DNA from: Undibacterium sp. YM2
Lineage (GTDB): Bacteria; Pseudomonadota; Gammaproteobacteria; Burkholderiales; Burkholderiaceae_D
DNA length: 64,000 nt
Direction of reading: 5' to 3'
Assembly (NCBI RefSeq): GCF_009937975.1
Contig: NZ_AP018441.1
Location: 3,224,001-3,288,000 of the forward strand
The notes beneath the pieces were generated by a model. The model worked only from the letters and a program-made list of their open reading frames with translations. It did not search any database and was not told where the DNA came from. This document shows positions 1 through 8,404 of this stretch, piece by piece. A program made the translations under genes and the position numbers. Each line of letters begins with the position of its first letter. The first letter of the stretch is position 1.

Positions 1-630
1 CATAACTGGCGTCATCCAGAAATTAAGCACATTCATCATCGCAAGACCGATGACGATGAAGAAGCCATATGGTTCAATCTGCGCAAATTTATATGCCAGA
101 TTATGCGGCAGCAAACTAAAAAGTATGCGACCACCATCCAACGGGGGGATGGGGAACAGATTGAAGGCAAACATCATCAGATTAACGATCAAACCTGCAT
201 TGGCCATACTCATAAAAAATTTAGCCATACTCAGGAAAAACTCTTCCTGCACCTGTATCTTTTGTATCAATGCGGCAAGCAACACCCATGCAAATGCCAT
301 GATTAGATTTGCCATAGGCCCGGCCAGAGCAACCCAGGCCATATCACGCTTAGGTTTTTTCAAATTGGAATAATTAACTGGCACCGGCTTGGCGTAACCA
401 AATAACAATCCGGTCCCCGTAGAAATATAAATCACAGTCAGAACAACAGGAATCAGAATGGTGCCAACTGGGTCTATATGCACCATGGGATTCAAGCTTA
501 CCCTGCCCTGGCTATAGGCTGTCAAATCACCAAGGTATTTGGCGACATAGGCATGAGCCGCTTCATGCAAGGTAATCGCAAAAATAACAGGTAGCGCATA
601 AATGCAGATTGTTTGGATTATCAGGTCCAT
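1..630 (-). CDS. Site-2 protease family (M50) membrane metalloprotease, 3'-truncated by window edge
   Basis: An integral-membrane zinc protease of the S2P/M50 family, probably cutting within or near membranes; the substrate is not evident. Translating from the ATG at 630 gives MDLIIQTICIY and then the zinc motif HEAAH at residues 22-26 in the first membrane segment. The second family motif, NLFPIPPLDGG, whose Asp completes the metal site, is encoded at about 125-160. Hydrophobic segments alternate through the frame. The C-terminus lies beyond position 1. The small size and absence of a PDZ domain point to the short S2P subgroup rather than RseP. It lies 50 bp downstream of the YciO-type gene on the same strand and is probably co-transcribed with it, an arrangement common in betaproteobacteria. 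Confidence 0.9.
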   Translation of the reverse strand, partial: MDLIIQTICIYALPVIFAITLHEAAHAYVAKYLGDLTAYSQGRVSLNPMVHIDPVGTILIPVVLTVIYISTGTGLLFGYAKPVPVNYSNLKKPKRDMAWVALAGPMANLIMAFAWVLLAALIQKIQVQEEFFLSMAKFFMSMANAGLIVNLMMFAFNLFPIPPLDGGRILFSLLPHNLAYKFAQIEPYGFFIVIGLAMMNVLNFWMTPVM

Positions 631-680
631 TGAGTATTTCTATTTAAGTCTGTCGTTGAAAAGGAAATTGCCCCCTGCCA

Positions 681-1304
681 TCACAATCCGAACAAAGCAG
701 CATCACCACGCCCCTGTCGCACCAGCTCCGGCATATCACCAGTCATGTCTATCACGGTAGTCGGCACCAGGCTACATGCTCCTCCATCGATAACCAGATC
801 GACCAGTTTCTCCAGCCTGTCTCTGACCTGCTCAGGATCAGTCAAAGGCTCTTCTTCATCAGGCAAGATCAGTGTGGTCCCCAGCAAGGGTTGCTTCAAC
901 TCTTCCAGCAAGGCATGGGTAATAGTATTTTCTGGCACGCGCAAACCTATGGTTTTGCGTGAGGGGTGACTCAGGCGACGCGGCACTTCCTTGGTCGCTT
1001 CAAGAATGAAGGTATAAGGTCCTGGAGTGGCAGCCTTCAACATGCGGTACTGACGGTTATCCACCTTGGCATATTGCGCAATTTCAGACAAATCACGGCA
1101 CAGCAGGGTCAGATGATGTTTTTCATCGACCCCACGTATTTTGCGCAGGCGCATGACGGCATCTTTGTCATCCAGATGGCAAACCAGGGCATAGCAAGAA
1201 TCCGTAGGCAAGGCGACGATACCACCGCCATCGATAATTTGCACTGCCTGCTTGATCAATCTCAGTTGCGGATTGTCGGGATGAATTTGAAAAAATTGGC
1301 TCAT
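681..1304 (-). CDS. YciO/YrdC/Sua5 family protein (L-threonylcarbamoyladenylate synthase-like)
   Basis: A 207-residue single-domain YrdC-fold protein. Family members bind ATP and RNA; TsaC/Sua5 makes threonylcarbamoyl-AMP for tRNA t6A modification, whereas the role of the YciO branch is less certain. The N-terminal GGGIVALPTDSCYAL segment (about residues 27-41) and the KIRGVDEKHHLTLLC segment match the nucleotide-binding face of the fold. The CYALVCHLDD version of the motif favours YciO over true TsaC. There is no C-terminal Sua5 domain. The ATG at 1304 has no Shine-Dalgarno sequence; it sits directly after the U-rich tail of a hairpin that follows htpX. The M50 protease gene follows downstream. 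Confidence 0.85.
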   Translation of the reverse strand: MSQFFQIHPDNPQLRLIKQAVQIIDGGGIVALPTDSCYALVCHLDDKDAVMRLRKIRGVDEKHHLTLLCRDLSEIAQYAKVDNRQYRMLKAATPGPYTFILEATKEVPRRLSHPSRKTIGLRVPENTITHALLEELKQPLLGTTLILPDEEEPLTDPEQVRDRLEKLVDLVIDGGACSLVPTTVIDMTGDMPELVRQGRGDAALFGL

Positions 1305-1337
1305 AAAAAGAATAAAGGCGGTAGCTCAGCTACCGCC
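1305..1337 (-). terminator. Hairpin with U-rich tail between htpX and the yciO-like gene
   Basis: A 9-bp perfect stem (GGCGGTAGC/GCTACCGCC, 1317-1325 and 1329-1337) with a 3-nt loop is followed, on the minus strand, by TTTATTCTTTTT and then immediately by the ATG of the YciO-type gene. It looks like an intrinsic terminator for htpX, 20 bp beyond its stop codon. Its tail occupies the place where a ribosome-binding site would be expected for the next gene. Confidence 0.75.
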
Positions 1338-1356
1338 ACACATTATTTATTGAAAA

Positions 1357-2232
1357 TTAACGCATGTTCTGTAATGCGGCAATACGTTGCTCTAATGGCG
1401 GATGGGAGGAGAATAAAGCGCTCCAGCCAGGTGCATCACTAATGCCCGATGCAGCCATAGACTTTGGTAACTCGCCCGGCTGTAAACCACCAAGTCTTGC
1501 CAGCGCATGCATCATGGGCTGACGGTTACCCAGCAACTGCGCCGAACCGGCATCTGCACGGAATTCACGTTGACGCGAAAACCAGTTAACGATCATGGAT
1601 GCAACGATACCAAATAGTATCTCACATACAAATACCGTGATCATATAACCTATGCCGGGCCTGTCATCATCACTATTGCGAAATACCGCCTTATCCACTG
1701 CGTAGCCCACCACCCGTGCCAGGAATACCACGAAAGTATTCACCACACCCTGTATCAGCGCCATGGTCACCATATCACCATTGGCAATATGCGCCACTTC
1801 ATGACCGAGTACAGCTTCTACCTCTTCCCGTGTCATGCCTTCCAGCAAACCGGTGGAAACAGCAACCAGTGCAGAGTTCTTGAAAGCACCGGTGGCAAAG
1901 GCATTGGCTTCGCCATTATATATCGCCACCTCAGGCATACCGATGCCCGCCTTTTCAGACAGGGCCTTGACAGTATTGACCAGCCAGAGCTCGGTTGATG
2001 TAGATGGAGACTCAATGACCCTGGCACCCGTTGACCATTTCGCCATGGGCTTGCTGATCAACAACGAGAATATGGCTCCGGTAAAACCGACAACCAGGGA
2101 AAATGCCAGCAGGGTCGATAATTGCAGGCCATTTGCCGTCAAAAAACGGTTCACGCCCAACACGGACAGTACGACAGACATGACGGCAATCACCGCCAGA
2201 TTTGTCAGCAAGAACAAGACTATGCGTTTCAT
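1357..2232 (-). CDS. htpX: HtpX family membrane zinc metalloprotease (heat-shock protein)
   Basis: A 291-residue M48 protease of the inner membrane that works alongside FtsH in membrane-protein quality control. The start at 2232 ([12 protein letters not shown]) is preferred over one 30 bp upstream because GGGAGG lies about 5 bp before it. Two N-terminal membrane segments (residues about 5-25 and 35-55) precede the zinc motif HEVAH in the [14 protein letters not shown] segment; two further membrane segments follow around residues 150-210, then [14 protein letters not shown], whose Glu is the third zinc ligand. The length matches the family. It lies between the PHP-domain gene and the YciO-type gene, with a hairpin terminator after it, so it is likely its own transcription unit inside an otherwise common betaproteobacterial gene string. 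Confidence 0.95.
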   Translation of the reverse strand: MKRIVLFLLTNLAVIAVMSVVLSVLGVNRFLTANGLQLSTLLAFSLVVGFTGAIFSLLISKPMAKWSTGARVIESPSTSTELWLVNTVKALSEKAGIGMPEVAIYNGEANAFATGAFKNSALVAVSTGLLEGMTREEVEAVLGHEVAHIANGDMVTMALIQGVVNTFVVFLARVVGYAVDKAVFRNSDDDRPGIGYMITVFVCEILFGIVASMIVNWFSRQREFRADAGSAQLLGNRQPMMHALARLGGLQPGELPKSMAASGISDAPGWSALFSSHPPLEQRIAALQNMR

Positions 2233-2307
2233 GAACACCTCCCTAAGGAACACACGATTCATGCTCTGTTAAATATGGCTTAAGCGCGCGTTTTCAAGGC
2301 AGCGTCT

Positions 2308-3162
2308 TCAAGCCAGAGACCATTGCTCCCACACAGGCCTGGCCATTTTTGGCAAAGGGAGCAAACGCCCTATATCGACCTCGGCATCCTGGGGAGAATG
2401 AAAATCAGAACCACGTGAGGACAAGAAACCATAATGAGCGGCAATCCTGGTGTACTCATCATACTGATCCAGCGTATGGCTACCGGTCACGGTTTCTATT
2501 GCCAGGCCACCAAGATTCTTGAATTCAGTAAAAAAGGCATCGTAAGCAAGCGGACTAAGATCATAGCGCCCCGGGTGCGCCACCACGGCCACACCACCGG
2601 CACCACGTATCCAGCCCACTGCCTCTGCCAGTGTCGCCCAGCGATGCGGTACAAAACCTGGCTTGCCATCTGCCAGATAATGCCTGAATACATCGGACAC
2701 CGTGGCGCAGGCACCAATCTCCACAAGGTAACGGGCAAAATGCGAACGCGAAATCAGATCAGGGTTGCCGACATATTTGAGCGCACCTTCATAGCTATTG
2801 GCTATACCTGCCTTGCTCAGCAGCTCTGCCGCCATGTCACGTGCACGACGCTCACGGCCTGAGCGTGTTTGCGCCAGGCCATTGACCAGGCCAGGATTGG
2901 TTTCATCGATATTGAGGCCAACAATGTGGATAGTCTTGCCAGCCCAGGTAATCGAGATTTCCACCCCGGGAATATATCCCATACCCAGGTCCAGGGCGGC
3001 AGCACGCGCCTCAGGGATGCCACGCACCTCATCATGATCAGTCAGCGCCCAGACATCCACCCCATTTAACTTGGCGCGCTCCGCCAGTTGCGACGGCGTC
3101 AATACACCATCAGAGACGACGGAGTGACTATGTAAATCGGCATTTAATTCTGGAGATAACAT
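2308..3162 (-). CDS. rnm: PHP-domain 3',5'-nucleoside bisphosphate phosphatase / 5'-3' exoribonuclease (RNase AM, YciV/TrpH type)
   Basis: A 284-residue PHP-superfamily phosphoesterase. Characterised relatives hydrolyse 3',5'-nucleoside bisphosphates such as pAp and trim 5' ends of short RNAs and rRNA precursors, using a three-metal centre. The metal-binding signatures are visible in order: DLHSHSVVSDG (residues 9-19), LTDHDEVRGI (about 40-49), PGVEIS (about 65-70), VVAHPGRYDL near 195 and GSDFHSPQD near 250. The length is typical. It is the first gene of a minus-strand string with htpX, the YciO-type gene and the M50 protease; a PHP-YciO-M50 order is common in Burkholderiales. Assignment to the family is firm, the exact substrate is by family knowledge. 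Confidence 0.88.
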   Translation of the reverse strand: MLSPELNADLHSHSVVSDGVLTPSQLAERAKLNGVDVWALTDHDEVRGIPEARAAALDLGMGYIPGVEISITWAGKTIHIVGLNIDETNPGLVNGLAQTRSGRERRARDMAAELLSKAGIANSYEGALKYVGNPDLISRSHFARYLVEIGACATVSDVFRHYLADGKPGFVPHRWATLAEAVGWIRGAGGVAVVAHPGRYDLSPLAYDAFFTEFKNLGGLAIETVTGSHTLDQYDEYTRIAAHYGFLSSRGSDFHSPQDAEVDIGRLLPLPKMARPVWEQWSLA

Positions 3163-3299
3163 GATGAGTACGGTGGAAAATCAGGCTGGCGGTGTTGATC
3201 TTTTCCAGACTGCCTGTTTTAGCCAGGAATTGCTTGTGCGTGCATCTATACATCGTGCACCTCTACACCGCCCTACTGAAGTATTGTACTCTCCAAGAC

Positions 3300-3325
3300 A
3301 GGATCGTGCTGCACTGCACGATCCT
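3300..3325. other. Perfect 10-bp stem-loop after the TonB-receptor gene
   Basis: AGGATCGTGC (3300-3309) pairs perfectly with GCACGATCCT (3316-3325) around a 6-nt loop. It lies 19 bp past the stop codon of the TonB-dependent receptor gene. There is no U-tract on the minus strand, so it is not a standard intrinsic terminator; an mRNA 3'-end stabiliser or repeat remnant is possible. Confidence 0.5.
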
Positions 3326-3343
3326 TTGCCTTTATAGCATGAC

Positions 3344-5641
3344 TTACAGCTTCATCTCTACACGCAATGTCCAGGTGGTATAGGTCTTGGATGTGTTGTA
3401 GTCAATACGATCTAGCGTGTCCGAGTTCACTATACTGCCACTCTGATAATCATTGGCCCGCAGATTATTGGCGGACAGGCGCACTTGCAAGTTTGGATTG
3501 AATTTCCACAAACCGTACAGGTCTACTTGACGTTTGATACCAGTCTGGTTGATCTGGACGTTGCTGCTTTGTATTTCGTAGGCTGGCGTCCAGTTGATAT
3601 TTCCACCAACAGTCAGCGGAATACCTGCAGGACGATAATCAAGACCAAAATTGGCAGTTTGTGTAGGTTGCTGGTCAAGGCGATTATTAGGCCCTTTGAT
3701 ATCATCTACAGTAGACCAGAAATGGCTATAGTTGCTGCGCACATCAATAGCCGGGCCATCAGGGAAGAATTCCTGCAACTGGAATTTAGCTTCCAATTCT
3801 ATGCCCTTGGTCGTTGCGTGACCGATATTCACAGGTTTGGAAATTTGGCGCGTCTTGTACAAACCATCTACCAAATCCAAAACCTGAACCGGATCTGTGC
3901 TTCTGCGTATCAGATTATTGATATCGCGAACAAAAAAGTTAGCACTGATAATACCTGCGCGCGTCAAATAATGTTCAAAAGCGAGATCAATACCTTTGGA
4001 TAACTCCGGCTTCAAGAATGGATTGCCGGTACGGTCAGGGCGATAAAAGCTGTTTTGATTGGAAATGCTAGTCACAGCGATCAAATCATTCAGTGCTGGA
4101 GCACGGTAGCTTTGAGTCAGGCTGGCTCTGATCTGATCCTTGCCAGCACCAGGAATACGCCAGACACCATGCAAGACCGGGCTCCAGACACTACTGGTAT
4201 TTTCTATCGCATTACCACCCACCGTGCTGCTGGTCCTGATGCCTTCCCAGCGCAAACCTGCGTAAGCAGAGAATTGTGGATTGATATCAAATTCGTCCTG
4301 TGCAAAAACAGCCAGGCGACGAGTATTGGCATCCAGGTTGTCACCGGATTCGGCAAACTGCGGCTTACCATTATCGATAGAAATACGGGTCTGGCTGCGC
4401 TTGCCCATTTCCAGATCCCAACCTGCCGCCAGTGTATGTCCTTCGCCATAAGGCATGGTGAACTTACCGCCAGTATTGATACTGCTGTCTTTGGTATTGT
4501 TGACATCACTGATCACGTCTATCTGCTTGCCATCCTTATCAAACTGGTAGCGCAAGGAATTGCTATCCATCTTGCCCAGGCCACCACCAAATTTGATATT
4601 CAGTTTGGAGTTCCCTTCAAACTTATGCTGCCAGTTACCAAAACCGCGCAAGAATGTTGTTTCTGCATGCGAAGCTGAGGTTGCCAGCGCAAATGGTTCA
4701 GTAGTGATGGAGGGATCCTGAGTGCGCAGAGTCGCATTAACGTCACTTCGATTATTAGAGTCACTACGTGAATTCATCAAAAATGGTTGCACCATCAAGG
4801 TATCGCCATTTTCAAATTTGTAGTTGAAGCGCGGCGTCAAATGTATGCCTGTCGTTTTCCTGTTAGTCTGATCGTATTGATTCTGTATCAAAGTATCATT
4901 ACCAGCGGGATTTTTTTCGTTGGTAAAAGTACTGCCATCATCATGCTGACGATTCTGAAAAACAGAACCACTCAAGGCATACGACAAACTACCCATTTCG
5001 CCGGGCACTGTCAGCGACACATTCGGTGCCAGCCTGCCCTGTTCATAGCCCATGGATAATTTCAAATCGATATCTTTTTGCTTGTACTCTTCCCGCAACA
5101 CAATATTGATGGTGCCAGCAATCGCCTGGGTGCTGTATTCAGCCACGGTACCGCGGATGATTTCTATGCGTTCTACCTGGTCAGGTGTCAGGCTGTCCAT
5201 GGAGAAGCCGCGTGGCGCACGTTCACCATTGAGCAGTATCTGGGTATAACCATTGCCCATGCCACGCATGCGTATGTCACCGCCACGACCTGGCCTGCCA
5301 CCGACGGTGACACCGGGCAGGCGTTTCAACACCTCACCGAGATTGCTGTCGCCATTTCTATCGAGTTCTTCACGGCCAAAGATAATCTTGGCGGCGGTCG
5401 ATTGACGGCGCTCTGCCTGGTCAGTACGACCTCCACTGATGGTGACTTTTTGTATATTGTCCTTGCTGGCTGCTTCAGTTTTTTTGTCACCTGTCCTGGC
5501 CTTGGCCTTCGCATCCTGAGAATTTTCTTCAGTGCTTTTTACGGTTTCTGGTGGAGTAGTTTGCGCATAAGCAAACGTGGTCACTGAGAAAACACTGGCA
5601 ACCGCCAGTGTCAGGGTACGCAATCTAAATTTTGGATACAT
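3344..5641 (-). CDS. TonB-dependent outer-membrane receptor
   Basis: A roughly 765-residue outer-membrane gated transporter for an unknown ligand. The start at 5641 gives MYPKFRLRTLTLAVASVFS and a Sec signal peptide ending near FAYA-Q; an upstream ATG would add 19 residues that break the signal peptide. A charged linker (residues about 27-60) precedes the plug domain, with GREELDRNGDSNLGEVLKRLPGV and the RGMGNGYTQILLNGERAP and VERIEIIRG segments (about 95-165). The remainder is a 22-strand-type beta-barrel. The last residue is Leu rather than the usual aromatic. No siderophore, haem or vitamin gene is adjacent and I see no clear Fur box upstream, so the ligand cannot be named. Confidence 0.92.
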   Translation of the reverse strand: MYPKFRLRTLTLAVASVFSVTTFAYAQTTPPETVKSTEENSQDAKAKARTGDKKTEAASKDNIQKVTISGGRTDQAERRQSTAAKIIFGREELDRNGDSNLGEVLKRLPGVTVGGRPGRGGDIRMRGMGNGYTQILLNGERAPRGFSMDSLTPDQVERIEIIRGTVAEYSTQAIAGTINIVLREEYKQKDIDLKLSMGYEQGRLAPNVSLTVPGEMGSLSYALSGSVFQNRQHDDGSTFTNEKNPAGNDTLIQNQYDQTNRKTTGIHLTPRFNYKFENGDTLMVQPFLMNSRSDSNNRSDVNATLRTQDPSITTEPFALATSASHAETTFLRGFGNWQHKFEGNSKLNIKFGGGLGKMDSNSLRYQFDKDGKQIDVISDVNNTKDSSINTGGKFTMPYGEGHTLAAGWDLEMGKRSQTRISIDNGKPQFAESGDNLDANTRRLAVFAQDEFDINPQFSAYAGLRWEGIRTSSTVGGNAIENTSSVWSPVLHGVWRIPGAGKDQIRASLTQSYRAPALNDLIAVTSISNQNSFYRPDRTGNPFLKPELSKGIDLAFEHYLTRAGIISANFFVRDINNLIRRSTDPVQVLDLVDGLYKTRQISKPVNIGHATTKGIELEAKFQLQEFFPDGPAIDVRSNYSHFWSTVDDIKGPNNRLDQQPTQTANFGLDYRPAGIPLTVGGNINWTPAYEIQSSNVQINQTGIKRQVDLYGLWKFNPNLQVRLSANNLRANDYQSGSIVNSDTLDRIDYNTSKTYTTWTLRVEMKL

Positions 5642-5817
5642 AGGCTTCAAACAAGAAAATACAAAACTGCATGAGCACAGGCAAACCTGTACTCTCATGC
5701 CAAGATTGTATTTTTAAGCAAGCTTGAATACCAGCAAACACCGGTTCATATTTGTATAGAATTGAAACAGTGGGCTGGTGATGGTTACTTTGTGATACCA
5801 GACAAAACCTGAGGCTT

Positions 5818-7171
5818 TCAAGTCTTACGGAAGCGCCATAGGGCAATGGTGCCAAAAACTGCGGCAAAAGCCAGTTGCACGCCGACTGCTGGCAAAGCAG
5901 CATCCAGACCCAGGCCACGCCAGGTCATGGCATCGAGACCATCGACAGCCCAGCGTGTAGGCACGATCAGGGTCAGGCTTTGCAACCATTGCGGAAACAT
6001 GAAAGACGGCATCCAGGCACCGCTGAGCATGACCATGATCAGAGTTGCAAACACCGATATGCCACGCGCCGCCTCAGGGGTTTTGCCAAAAGCAGCAATC
6101 AAAACCAAAGCTGGCTGTCATCAGGGAAAAAGAAATCACCACACCTATAAAGCCGGGCAGACTTCCCGCTATATGCACATTGAATACGAAGACGGCCACC
6201 AGGAAAATAAAACACATAAGGCCACAGGCAATCAAGGCACATGACAAGGCCCTGGCGATCAGCACCGTGTTCAAGCCAACTGGCGCGGCCAGCAAGCGGT
6301 TCCACAAACCCAGCCGCCTCGCCAGCAGTATACCTATGCCCGCATCTATCGCCATGAATAAAATAAACTGCACACTCATGCCTGCAAATGAATGAGCATA
6401 ACCATTATATTTATTGGTGACTGGGTCACCTGCGGTCATAGCCTGATCCTTGGTAACAAAGGGCATGCTCAAGCCAGTATTTGCGGCCTTTGCTGATTTT
6501 GCTGCACCTGTTGATTTTGCAGCAGAAGCGCTAGCTGAATCAGCAGTTGCAGCAGTATCTGCGACTTCAGTTTTTTGCTGGCTAAGCTGGAATTTTTTCA
6601 GACTGCCAAGGAAGTCATGCAGCTCACCTTTATTTTTATTGGCATCATCCATCTTCTCCAGCTCTTGCAGGCTCTGGTCTATGTACTTGGTGCCTGACTT
6701 GCCACCAAACATTTCAGCACTGACACTTTGCATGACTTGCTGCGTCAGCATGCCCTTGACCATGGCCAGCACTGCAGTTTGCGAAGGGTCGTAAAAAATA
6801 AGCAGCTCCGGCTTTTCCCTGCCACCAAACAAGGCCCCGCCAGCCTGGTCACCAAATTTCTCAGGTATCAGGACTGCCATATTGAGCTTGCCTTTCAGTA
6901 CCAGAGCCTTGGCTTCTTCCAGGGGCAATTCTTTAACCGACAGAGTGGTCTCTTCCTTCAAACCCTTCACTATTTTCTGGCTGATCACATGATCATCCTG
7001 ACTGATCACGGCGATCTCTATCTTGGCCGCATCTTTAGCCTCTCTGCCACCAGTGACAAATCCAAAGAATGCGCCCAACAGGATAGGCATCACCAGATTA
7101 AGCAATAGAGCGCGACGGTCCGCCAGGAACAGTATCAGGTCTTTTCGTATCAGTGCGATCAGGGCAGTCAT
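5818..7171 (-). pseudogene. ABC-2 type exporter permease, broken by a +1 frameshift
   Basis: An inner-membrane permease partnering the ATPase encoded just upstream. The first frame (7171 to 6074) covers the N-terminal membrane helix, a large extracytoplasmic region with an Ala/Ser/Lys-rich linker near residues 200-230, and three membrane segments, then reads into a stop after SFGFDCCFWQNP. A second frame (ending 5818) resumes with LIAAFGKTPEAARG and the final two helices. Removing one T from the TTTT run near 6100-6103 fuses them as SFGLIAAFGKTPEAARG, which matches the family, to give 450 residues. No other lesion is visible. SD GAGGAA precedes the ATG at 7171. A sequencing error is at least as likely as a real mutation. 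Confidence 0.85.
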
Positions 7172-7232
7172 TATGGTTCCTCAGTATTTCGCATTCTTAT
7201 TGGAGGGATTTCAGGCGCAAATTCAGAGAAAA

Positions 7233-8180
7233 TCAGTCGCGCAAGCTACGCCCTGTCAGTGTCAGGAATACCGCTTCAAGATTGGTTTTTGCGGTCGCAA
7301 AATGATTGGTTTGATACCCGGCTTTTGCCAGCCAGCCAAGCAGACCTAAAGCGATCTCATGCTCAGTCAAAGTCACATCCAGATGCTTGCCCTGGTCTGA
7401 CATATGCACACTATCTACACCTGGCAAGACACTCATGGCAGCAACATCTGCCTCAGTGATCTGCGTATTCAAATCTAATTGCAACGCTGCCTTGGCAGGC
7501 AAACGACGGTATAAATCTGCCGGGGTTTCATTGGCGATGACTTTGCCATGATCAATAATGACGATATGGTCAGCCAGGCGCTCAACCTCTTCCATGTAAT
7601 GACTGGTATAGATAAGCGTGCGGCCTTGTGCCTTGAGTACATCCAGGCTGTCAAAAATCGCATTGCGGCTTTGCGGGTCGACACCTACAGTCGGCTCATC
7701 CAGTATCAATAATTCTGGATCATGTAAGAGTGCTGCGGCAATATTCAGGCGACGCTTCATACCACCTGAAAACGTCGAGGGTTTATCGCCTGCCCTGTCT
7801 GCCAGATTGACCAGTTCCAGCACAGCATCGCAGCTCTGTTGCAGCTTGCTGCCAGACAGGCCATACAAGGCACCAAACAATTTGAGATTTTCTCTTGCCG
7901 GCAATTCGTCATACAGCGCCAGGTCTTGCGGCACCAGCCCTATCTTGAATTTAACCGCATTATTGCCGCCCCCCATGGTCTGCCCATCCAGCAACACCTT
8001 GCCCTGTTCAGGCTGCAGCAAGCCACAAATCATGCTGACCGTGGTTGACTTGCCCGCTCCGTTTGGCCCTAGCAAACCCAGGGTTTGCCCGCGTTCAATA
8101 GTAAATGAAACATCATCAACGACCTTGCGTGCGCCATATGATTTAGTCAAGTTCTGTACATCCAGCAGCGTGCTAGCCAT
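7233..8180 (-). CDS. ABC-2 type exporter ATP-binding protein
   Basis: The 315-residue cytoplasmic ATPase of an ABC-2 (DrrA-type) exporter; the cargo is unknown. The start at 8180 (MASTLLDVQNLTKSYG) fits the family better than one 24 bp upstream. Walker A is GPNGAGKST (about residues 38-46), the Q-loop is in GLVPQDLALYD, the signature is FSGGMKRRL, Walker B is LLILDEP followed by TVGVDPQSR, and the switch His lies in IYTSHYMEEVE. The C-terminal 90 residues form the accessory domain seen in drug or polysaccharide exporters. The permease gene follows 61 bp downstream; both are minus strand and presumably one operon. Confidence 0.93.
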   Translation of the reverse strand: MASTLLDVQNLTKSYGARKVVDDVSFTIERGQTLGLLGPNGAGKSTTVSMICGLLQPEQGKVLLDGQTMGGGNNAVKFKIGLVPQDLALYDELPARENLKLFGALYGLSGSKLQQSCDAVLELVNLADRAGDKPSTFSGGMKRRLNIAAALLHDPELLILDEPTVGVDPQSRNAIFDSLDVLKAQGRTLIYTSHYMEEVERLADHIVIIDHGKVIANETPADLYRRLPAKAALQLDLNTQITEADVAAMSVLPGVDSVHMSDQGKHLDVTLTEHEIALGLLGWLAKAGYQTNHFATAKTNLEAVFLTLTGRSLRD

Positions 8181-8325
8181 GGGATTTGCCTTAATGGAGA
8201 ACAATTGAACACAATTTAAAGAACCATTGTCAGCAATGGTAATTCAAACAATGCTTTTACAGCAAACAAGAATCCTGACTATGCGCGAGTTTGCAACAGA
8301 TGGGGCAATACCAGGGGTAAAGACA

Positions 8326-8361
8326 TAAAAAAAACCTGCTTATTTGAAGTAAGCAGGTTTT
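8326..8361 (-). terminator. Intrinsic terminator after purF
   Basis: A 12-bp perfect stem (AAAACCTGCTTA at 8331-8342 with TAAGCAGGTTTT at 8350-8361, 7-nt loop) has an A-run at its left end, which is a U-tract for minus-strand transcripts. It lies 44 bp beyond the purF stop and ends the trpF-to-purF gene string. The symmetry could also stop transcripts from the other strand. Confidence 0.88.
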
Positions 8362-8404
8362 CAGGTTCAGCCTGCCGTTTTCAGGCATGCTTTGATCTTC
8401 ATGA

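Noticed and set aside
6074..6108. Programmed ribosomal frameshift in the ABC permease
   Set aside because: The GGTTTTGATT context lacks a heptameric slippery site and no downstream structure was recognised; an indel error is simpler.
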